From NCBI GenBank assembly GCA_024640255.1, contig JAHEFI010000015.1:1-48650 (forward strand): DNA of 48,650 nucleotides, in the 5' to 3' direction. The position numbers and the translations under genes are program-made. Source of the DNA: Bacteroidota bacterium (lineage in GTDB: Bacteria > Bacteroidota > Bacteroidia > Chitinophagales > Chitinophagaceae). The notes below the pieces were generated by a model that saw only the letters and a list, made by a program, of their open reading frames with translations, had not been told where the DNA came from and made no database searches. This document shows, in pieces, positions 42,548-48,650 of this stretch; the first letter of the stretch is position 1; every line of letters starts with the position of its first letter.

Positions 42548-43225
42548 ATGAGGATAGATATACTTTCGGCAGTACCAGAATTATTGAATAGCCCCTTTGA
42601 ACATAGTATTATGAAAAGGGCGCAAGAAAGAGGTTTGCTTGAAATCAAAGCATATTCTTTAAGAAAATGGGCAATTAACAAACATGGTCAGATAGACGAC
42701 TACCAATATGGTGGCGGTGCAGGCATGGTGATGATGTGCGAGCCTTTAGCAAATGCAATAGATGAATTACAAAAAGAGCATGGTCAATATGACGAGATTA
42801 TTTTTGTAACACCTGATGGTAAAAGATTTGAACAAAAAGACGCCAATACCCTTTCTCTAAAAAAGAGTATATTAATTATTTGTGGTCATTATAAAGGCAT
42901 TGATCAAAGAATCAGAGACTTATATGTTACCAAAGAGATTTCCATTGGAGACTATGTATTAAGCGGAGGCGAATTAGCCGCTGCTGTCATCATTGATGCC
43001 ATTGGAAGAATTATCCCTGGGGTTTTAAACGATGAAACCTCTGCACTAACTGATTCCTTCCAAGACAATTTACTAGCTCCACCTGTATATTCTAGACCAG
43101 CCGAATTCAGAGGATTAGAAGTGCCTCCTGTTTTATTGACAGGCGACCCCAAGAAAGTAGACGCTTGGAGGCAAGAACAAGCCCTTGAGAGGACCAAAAC
43201 TAGAAGACCCGACCTTTTAAAATAG
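42548..43225 (+). CDS. trmD: tRNA (guanine(37)-N1)-methyltransferase TrmD
   Basis: The 225-residue SPOUT-class enzyme makes m1G37, which prevents +1 frameshifting. It has MRIDILSAVPELLNSPFEHS, DDYQYGGGAGMVMMCEPL (the trefoil-knot region), ICGHYKGIDQRI, SIGDYVLSGGELAA and the C-terminal RPAEFRGLEVPPVLLTGDP. Length is close to the usual 230-250. In many bacteria trmD follows rpsP-rimM; here it is 7.6 kb away and on the opposite strand. Confidence 0.97.
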   Translation: MRIDILSAVPELLNSPFEHSIMKRAQERGLLEIKAYSLRKWAINKHGQIDDYQYGGGAGMVMMCEPLANAIDELQKEHGQYDEIIFVTPDGKRFEQKDANTLSLKKSILIICGHYKGIDQRIRDLYVTKEISIGDYVLSGGELAAAVIIDAIGRIIPGVLNDETSALTDSFQDNLLAPPVYSRPAEFRGLEVPPVLLTGDPKKVDAWRQEQALERTKTRRPDLLK

Positions 43226-43299
43226 CCATTTATCAATAAATACGGCAAATTACCCTAGAACTGACCTAATTATGGGGCAGTTATCAGATATTTGCACCT

Positions 43300-45525
43300 A
43301 TGATTAAAGGCTTGCGAAATAGCTGGATGTTCTTTTTCTTGATATTAAGTACATCATTAAGCGCACAAAATATTACTGAATACCAAAAGCATTTTGAATT
43401 ACATATTCAGCCTACCAGTTCTGTCATAAAAATTGATGGTATTCTAGATGAACCTGTTTGGAGTTCAGCAGGTATGGCAAAAGATTTTCATAAGAAATAT
43501 CCCAATGATATTGGAGAGGCACAAAGTAAAACTGAAGTAAGATTCACTTACGACGATAAGAATATTTATTTCGGTTTTAAAGTATACGATAGTGGAGCAG
43601 CCATTAGTCAAAGTTTAAAAAGAGATATTGGACATGACGGAGGAGATGGCGTTGGAATTATGTTAGACCCATTGAATCAAAAAACCAATGGATTTTTCTT
43701 TGTAGTAAGTGCTTTAAATGTTCAGTCAGAAGATCAATTAAATAATAGTTTTCAAGATAAACCAAGTTGGAGCTGGGATACTAAATGGTTTTCTGCTACC
43801 AAAGATTATGGAACTTATTGGGTAGCTGAAGTAGCTATTCCATTAAAATCTTTGAGATTTGATCCAAATCAAAAATATTGGGGTATTAATTTTTTAAGAA
43901 TTGATTCAAAGCATAATGAATACAGCCCTTGGACAAAAGTTCCTACTAACTTTAAATCATATGATTTAGGTTATACAGGAGTATTGTATTTCCCTACAAG
44001 TCCACCAAAGAATTCAAGTAATATTATTTTTCAGCCCTATATAACAGGCAACGGCAATGAGGATAAAGAGAATGGACAAAGCTTCCAAACAACCGGTACT
44101 GCAGGATTTGATGCAAAAGTAGCTGTGAACTCTTCTTTAAACTTAGACCTTACTGTAAATCCAGATTTCTCACAAGTAGATGTGGACCAACAAGTAACCA
44201 ATCTTACTCGTTTCAATATTTTCTTACCAGAAAAAAGAACTTTCTTTTTAGAAAACTCAGATTTGTTTTCAGATTTTGGTATCCCTCCTATTAGACCTTT
44301 TTATTCAAGATCAATTGGTTTAGATAAAGATGGTAACAGAATTCCTATTTTATTTGGTGCTAGATTATCAGGCAATATTGACCCTGCAACAAGAATTGGC
44401 GTAATGGATATGCAAACAGGAAGACAAGGAAATTATTCTCCTGAAAATTTTTCAGCCTTCACCATTCATAGAAGAGTATTGGCAAGATCTTCCATCAAAG
44501 CTTATTTTTTAAACAGAGAGAATTTTATTTCTGAAATAGCTGCAAAGAAAAATCCATTGGAAAGATACGGTAGAAATGCAGGATTAAATTTTGAGTACTC
44601 TAATGCTTCAGGAACCGTAAGTACTTGGACTCATTATAACCAATCTTATAAAGAAGGGATTAATAAGGAAGACGCCTATGCAGAAGCTGGTTATATGTTA
44701 AGCTCTAAACATTGGAGCTTTATTAATTTGGTTAATAATATAGGCAAGAACTATTACACGGATATGGGTTTTGTGCAACGTATCGAAAACTATGACGCTG
44801 CAAGAGATACCACCATTAGAATGGGTTTCAAGACTATGTTTACTATGTTGTCTTATGAGGTATTGCCTGAAAAAGGTAAAATTGGAAAATTAACCACAAG
44901 CTTAAACAATGATTTCGTTTTAAACCCAGACAATAGTTTCAACGAAAGTAATTTAAAGCTTACCACTAAAAGCCAGTTTAAGAATACTAGTTCTTTAGAT
45001 GTTACGCTTTCAAACACTACTACCGATTTATTGTTTGCTACTAAATTCACTGATGCAACACCTATTCCTGCTGCAAGATATAGTTTCAATCAGGTTAACT
45101 TAATGTACATGTCTGATTTAAGAAAACCTTTTTCTTATGGAGCAGGTTTCACAGTGGGTCAGTTCTACAATGGTGTGGTGAAAGGTTTCGGCGCAGGGTT
45201 TAATCTACGCAAACAACCCCATTTAAATATTGGTTTAAGATCTCAGTTTAATAAAATTGAATTACCAGGAATTTATGGTAGTACTAATTTAATTTTAATT
45301 CAACCTAAGATTGAATACAATTTTAATACACAATTATTCTGGACTACTTTTATTCAATACAATACACAAAGCAATAATTTTAGCGTGAATAGTAGATTAC
45401 AGTATAGATACAAGCCAATGAGTGATTTCTTCTTGGTATATAGTGATAGTTATTTTACAGACCCTATGTTTAAAAATAAAAACAGAGCACTTATTTTTAA
45501 ATTCAATTACTGGTTTAATTTATAA
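43300..45525 (+). CDS. DUF5916 family outer-membrane protein with a CBM9-like N-terminal domain
   Basis: The 741-residue protein has a signal peptide (SWMFFFLILSTSLSA). A carbohydrate-binding-9-like sandwich (about 40-225) contains IKIDGILDEPVWSSA, DKNIYFGFKVYDS and VAEVAIPLKSLRFD. A DUF5916 region follows with LNLDLTVNPDFSQVDVDQQ and RFNIFLPEKRTFFLENSDLF. The rest alternates aromatic beta-strands like an outer-membrane barrel and ends in Phe/Trp-rich FKFNYWFNL. Such proteins are widespread in Bacteroidota. A link to glycans or envelope stress is suggested but unproven. A -7-like GATATTTG lies 5 nt before the ATG. Confidence 0.9.
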   Translation: MIKGLRNSWMFFFLILSTSLSAQNITEYQKHFELHIQPTSSVIKIDGILDEPVWSSAGMAKDFHKKYPNDIGEAQSKTEVRFTYDDKNIYFGFKVYDSGAAISQSLKRDIGHDGGDGVGIMLDPLNQKTNGFFFVVSALNVQSEDQLNNSFQDKPSWSWDTKWFSATKDYGTYWVAEVAIPLKSLRFDPNQKYWGINFLRIDSKHNEYSPWTKVPTNFKSYDLGYTGVLYFPTSPPKNSSNIIFQPYITGNGNEDKENGQSFQTTGTAGFDAKVAVNSSLNLDLTVNPDFSQVDVDQQVTNLTRFNIFLPEKRTFFLENSDLFSDFGIPPIRPFYSRSIGLDKDGNRIPILFGARLSGNIDPATRIGVMDMQTGRQGNYSPENFSAFTIHRRVLARSSIKAYFLNRENFISEIAAKKNPLERYGRNAGLNFEYSNASGTVSTWTHYNQSYKEGINKEDAYAEAGYMLSSKHWSFINLVNNIGKNYYTDMGFVQRIENYDAARDTTIRMGFKTMFTMLSYEVLPEKGKIGKLTTSLNNDFVLNPDNSFNESNLKLTTKSQFKNTSSLDVTLSNTTTDLLFATKFTDATPIPAARYSFNQVNLMYMSDLRKPFSYGAGFTVGQFYNGVVKGFGAGFNLRKQPHLNIGLRSQFNKIELPGIYGSTNLILIQPKIEYNFNTQLFWTTFIQYNTQSNNFSVNSRLQYRYKPMSDFFLVYSDSYFTDPMFKNKNRALIFKFNYWFNL

Positions 45526-45535
45526 TTGAAAAACT

Positions 45536-47170
45536 ATGAGCAGATCTTTTGAAATAAAAGGACAATACATAGATATTGTTGGAAAAAGAATATACCCTGC
45601 TGCCATAGAAGTAAAAGATGGAATAATAAGTTCCATCCAACCAATAGAAGAAGCCCCTAATAAATACATTCTACCTGGTTTTATAGATAGTCATGTGCAT
45701 ATTGAAAGTAGTATGCTTATTCCAAGTGCCTTTGCCAAATTAGCAGTAATACATGGCACTATTGGAACAATTAGTGATCCACACGAAATCGCCAATGTAT
45801 GCGGGGTTGAGGGAGTTCATTATATGATTGATAATGGTAAGAAAGTTCCTTTTCATTTTTTCTTTGGTGCACCTAGTTGCGTGCCAGCAACAACATTTGA
45901 AACAGCAGGTGCTGCTATCAATAGTGATCAAGTAGCTGAATTGTTGGCTAATAAAGATATTTACTATCTAAGTGAAATGATGAATTTCCCAGGTGTGCTT
46001 TTCAAAGATGAGGAAGTTTTAAAAAAAATTAAAGCAGCACATGCAGCTGGCAAACCAGTGGACGGCCATGCACCAGGTTTAATGGGCGAAGACGCTAAAA
46101 CATATATTGAAGCAGGCATTAGTACCGATCATGAATGTTTTACCATTGAAGAAGCAGTTGACAAATTAAGCTATGGAATGAAAATTTTAATTAGAGAAGG
46201 AAGTGCAGCTAAAAACTTTGAAGCCTTATATGAATTAATCGATGATCATCCTAATAGTATAATGCTTTGTAGTGATGATAAACATCCCGATAGCTTGGTA
46301 TTGGGCCATATTAATCAACTTTGTGCAAGAGCTGTTGCTAAGGGGTTAAATATTTTTAATATTCTAAAGGCAGCTTGTGTAAATCCAGTCATACACTATA
46401 AATTACCCACAGGATTGGCTAGAGTAAATGATCCAGCAAATTTTATTGTTGTTGAAGACTTAATTGATTTTAAAGTAGCCCAAACTTATATCAATGGACA
46501 GTTAGTTGCAGAAAATGGACATTCTTTTATTGACACCATTGATGAAAAAACAATCAATCAATTTGATACAAATTATATTAATGAAGACTCCATTGCTGTT
46601 GTTATAGACGGATATCCTTCAAAAGAAAATAAAATAGCAGTTATAGAAGCTATCGATGGTCAATTAATCACAAATTGTCTTTGGGAAGAAGCTACCATCC
46701 TGGATGAAAAAATTGTATCAGACACAGAGAAAGACATTTTGAAGATGGTTGTGTATAATAGGTACCATCAAGCAGCTCCTAAAATGGCTTTTATCAAAAA
46801 TTTCGGATTCAAACAAGGTGCTATAGCTTCTACAGTTGCACATGATAGCCATAATATTATTGCTGTTGGGGTAGATGACGCTTCTATTATCAATGCCATA
46901 AATGCAGTAATTAAAGAAAAAGGGGGCATTAGTTGCGTTAACCAATCGGCAATGGAAGTCTTAGGACTACCCGTTGCAGGCTTAATGAGCAAAGAAGATC
47001 CATATAAAGTAGCTAATGCCTATTCCACCATTGATGCAATGGCAAAATCGCTGGGATCTTCACTAGGTTCCCCTTTTATGACCTTGAGTTTTATGGCTTT
47101 ACTCGTAATTCCTCATTTAAAACTAAGTGATAAGGGATTATTTGACGGAGATCGCTTTAAATTATTCTAA
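45536..47170 (+). CDS. ade: Adenine deaminase
   Basis: The 544-residue amidohydrolase-superfamily enzyme converts adenine to hypoxanthine and ammonia. It shows [59 protein letters not shown] and [12 protein letters not shown], all typical of the AdeC/YicP type. Metal ligands are the His of HVHIE, the Glu of EMMN and His residues in DGHAPG and TDHEC. No signal peptide. It lies 10 nt after the DUF5916 gene and is followed by upp, making a small base-salvage pair. Confidence 0.96.
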   Translation: MSRSFEIKGQYIDIVGKRIYPAAIEVKDGIISSIQPIEEAPNKYILPGFIDSHVHIESSMLIPSAFAKLAVIHGTIGTISDPHEIANVCGVEGVHYMIDNGKKVPFHFFFGAPSCVPATTFETAGAAINSDQVAELLANKDIYYLSEMMNFPGVLFKDEEVLKKIKAAHAAGKPVDGHAPGLMGEDAKTYIEAGISTDHECFTIEEAVDKLSYGMKILIREGSAAKNFEALYELIDDHPNSIMLCSDDKHPDSLVLGHINQLCARAVAKGLNIFNILKAACVNPVIHYKLPTGLARVNDPANFIVVEDLIDFKVAQTYINGQLVAENGHSFIDTIDEKTINQFDTNYINEDSIAVVIDGYPSKENKIAVIEAIDGQLITNCLWEEATILDEKIVSDTEKDILKMVVYNRYHQAAPKMAFIKNFGFKQGAIASTVAHDSHNIIAVGVDDASIINAINAVIKEKGGISCVNQSAMEVLGLPVAGLMSKEDPYKVANAYSTIDAMAKSLGSSLGSPFMTLSFMALLVIPHLKLSDKGLFDGDRFKLF

Positions 47171-47187
47171 AATTGACCGAAGAAACT

Positions 47188-47195
47188 TAGTTTTG
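47188..47195 (+). promoter_or_regulatory. Possible -7 promoter box (TAGTTTTG) of upp
   Basis: TAGTTTTG matches TAnnTTTG and lies 15 nt before the upp ATG, after the adenine deaminase stop. No clear -33 is present, so it may be secondary to readthrough. Confidence 0.35.
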
Positions 47196-47210
47196 AAAAA
47201 AAATAAGTCC

Positions 47211-47864
47211 ATGGTTCACAACTTAAGCAAAGAGCATAGTTTATTAAGCAATTGGATTGCAGAATTAAGAGACATACATGTGCAAAATGACAGAATGCGC
47301 TTCAGAAGAAATATTGAGCGTATTGGAGAAGTTATTGCTTATGAGATGAGTAAACATATGGCAAGTAAACTGGTTAAAACAACTACACCATTAGGCATTC
47401 ACGATTCAAAAGTATTAAACGAGCAACCAGTATTAGCTACTATTTTAAGAGCTGGCTTACCTTTGCATCAAGGCATGTTAAACTATTTTGACAAAGCAGA
47501 TAATGCTTTTATTTCTGCCTATAGAAAACATCATGATGACGGAAGTTTTGAAATAAGTATTGAATACCTAAGTTGCCCAGATTTAAATAATCGAATTTTA
47601 ATTGTTGCTGATCCAATGTTAGCAACTGGTGCATCATTAGTTCAAACAATACAAGCCATTACTAAAACACAACAACCAAAAGAAATTCATATAGCTGTAG
47701 CCATTGCAAGCAAAGCAGGTATAGAATTGGTAGAAAAAGAATTAGGAAAAAATATACCTATCTGGTGTGGCGACATTGACGATGTATTAAATGATAAGAG
47801 CTATATTGTACCTGGTTTAGGCGATGCTGGAGACCTAGCATTTGGAACCAAAATGCAACACTAA
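47211..47864 (+). CDS. upp: Uracil phosphoribosyltransferase
   Basis: The 217-residue enzyme converts uracil and PRPP to UMP. It has TILRAGLPLHQGMLNYFD, the PRPP-binding loop ILIVADPMLATGASLVQT and the uracil-binding C-terminal PGLGDAGDLAFGTK. I start at the ATG at 47211 (MVHNLSKEHSLL). The frame opens further upstream but overlaps adenine deaminase and adds unrelated residues. Its stop overlaps the start of the next gene by one base (TAATG), so translation is probably coupled. Confidence 0.96.
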   Translation: MVHNLSKEHSLLSNWIAELRDIHVQNDRMRFRRNIERIGEVIAYEMSKHMASKLVKTTTPLGIHDSKVLNEQPVLATILRAGLPLHQGMLNYFDKADNAFISAYRKHHDDGSFEISIEYLSCPDLNNRILIVADPMLATGASLVQTIQAITKTQQPKEIHIAVAIASKAGIELVEKELGKNIPIWCGDIDDVLNDKSYIVPGLGDAGDLAFGTKMQH

Positions 47865-48625
47865 TGCTTAAAGAACTTATTTTATCTATTCGCGCCTACT
47901 ATATGGCGCATCAATTTATTCTTCAAAATAAATTGTGGAAATGGATGATTATTCCAGGCATTATCTATACATGTTTGTTTATTGTGGGAATGGATTATTT
48001 TGGACAAACTTCTAGTTTTTTCATTGAATGGATAATTCTTAAAACAGGCTTAAAAACTTTTGTAGATAGCTTAAATAGTGATTGGCTGGGCTTCTTTATA
48101 ACAATGGGAAGTTTCTGGTTATGGTTTACCCTATTGCTTTTTTACTTTGCTATTTTCAAATTTATTTTCTTGGTATTATTCTCTCCTTTTTTTACTTATT
48201 TACATTTAAGGGTAGCAGCTATTCAGCAAGGAAAAGAATTTATATTAAATGTATCAACTTATAGAAGGTTAGTGATAAGAGCCATACAATTAAGTTTAAC
48301 CAATTTGTTATGGCAAACAGTATACTTAATTCCTATTGTCTTGGTTTGTACTTTGCCATTAATTGGATGGTTTACTCCTATTTTCACTATACTCATGGAA
48401 GCCTACTTCTTTGGATATGCCATGATTGATTATGGCCTAGCTACTGAAAAACAAAGCAGAATCGCTTCAGCAAGTTATGTAAGCGAGCACAAGGGTTTGC
48501 CTATTGGGAACGGAATCGTTTTTTATATATTACATCTAATACCCATTATTGGATGGATGACTGCACCATTTTATGCTTTAATTGCAGCACATATTAATAC
48601 ACAAGAAGTAAAAGAAATTGACTAA
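47864..48625 (+). CDS. EI24-domain (CysZ-like) membrane protein
   Basis: The 253-residue protein has about six hydrophobic helices and the EI24/CysZ pattern. The N-terminal amphipathic ELILSIRAYYMAHQFIL precedes helices. LVLFSPFFTYLHLRVAAI and the later helix pair with AYFFGYAMIDYGLATEKQ follow, and the end is PIIGWMTAPFYALIAAHI. CysZ of proteobacteria is a sulfate transporter; family members elsewhere are uncharacterised, so I do not assign sulfate transport. It overlaps upp and the next gene by one base each. Confidence 0.82.
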   Translation: MLKELILSIRAYYMAHQFILQNKLWKWMIIPGIIYTCLFIVGMDYFGQTSSFFIEWIILKTGLKTFVDSLNSDWLGFFITMGSFWLWFTLLLFYFAIFKFIFLVLFSPFFTYLHLRVAAIQQGKEFILNVSTYRRLVIRAIQLSLTNLLWQTVYLIPIVLVCTLPLIGWFTPIFTILMEAYFFGYAMIDYGLATEKQSRIASASYVSEHKGLPIGNGIVFYILHLIPIIGWMTAPFYALIAAHINTQEVKEID

Positions 48626-48650
48626 TGAGTGTAGGTAAAGTTTTTTTATT
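48625..48650 (+). CDS. Start of a further gene, cut by the right edge
   Basis: An ATG overlaps the stop of the EI24-type gene in TAATG, as upp and that gene do. The readable residues are MSVGKVFL, too few to identify. The start vaguely recalls RsmI-like methyltransferases, but that is a guess. Confidence 0.5.

Noticed and set aside
1..48650. Insertion sequences, prophage genes, CRISPR arrays, restriction or toxin-antitoxin systems, rRNA operons.
   Set aside because: Looked for on both strands; no transposase, integrase, regularly spaced repeats or defence-type proteins seen.

Overview
The window is an AT-rich bacterial chromosome segment from a member of the Bacteroidota. The family Chitinophagaceae (Sediminibacterium-like) is my best guess, made without a search. 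Supporting signs are a SusC/RagA-type receptor, a DUF5916 protein, paired ExbD genes, an elongated ribosomal protein S16, a 14-gene complex I locus with a short NuoG, no Shine-Dalgarno pattern, and repeated promoter boxes of the Bacteroidota type (-7 TAnnTTTG, -33 TTG/TTTG). The genes are dense and almost all are core or housekeeping. I see no insertion sequence, prophage, CRISPR array, rRNA or complete tRNA.

Layout. Positions 1-3168 hold the start of a SusC-like receptor (minus, running off the left edge), divergent from a LacI-family regulator and a beta-phosphoglucomutase-like HAD protein; this looks like the edge of a glycan-utilisation locus. At 3184-6686 (minus) lie a homocysteine S-methyltransferase, a secreted sialidase and mnmE. 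At 6779-9782 is an exbB-exbD-exbD-tonB operon that energises outer-membrane receptors such as the one at position 1. At 9995-11272 is a FtsX/MacB-type permease. At 11352-24402 the complete nuoA-N locus (minus) encodes the proton-pumping NADH:quinone oxidoreductase. At 24501-27484 are a small membrane protein, a PstS-like lipoprotein and a TPR protein. At 27546-32217 are hisS and a plus-strand RNA-modification set (rlmN and two pseudouridine synthases). At 32221-36993 (minus) are an amidohydrolase, a 1-Cys peroxiredoxin, rimM, rpsP and ffh. From 37207 to the right edge (plus) are a START-like protein, an LptF/G permease, a Tat-exported Mn-type superoxide dismutase, a cation efflux protein, an M20 peptidase, an Hsp15-like S4 protein, trmD, a DUF5916 protein, adenine deaminase, uracil phosphoribosyltransferase, an EI24-type membrane protein and the first codons of another gene.

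No clearly new multi-gene system is present. The most interesting signals are small. First, four RNA-maturation genes (mnmE, rlmN, rimM, trmD) have a perfect TAnnTTTG box only 3-4 nt before the ATG, which predicts leaderless or near-leaderless mRNAs. Second, an unidentified compact RNA-like fold followed by an intrinsic terminator lies between the peroxiredoxin and amidohydrolase genes. Third, a perfect 7+7 palindrome sits inside the peroxiredoxin promoter. Fourth, NuoG is short, with its last cysteines arranged as two CxxC pairs. Fifth, genes I would expect next to exbBD-tonB are found on the far side of the nuo locus.
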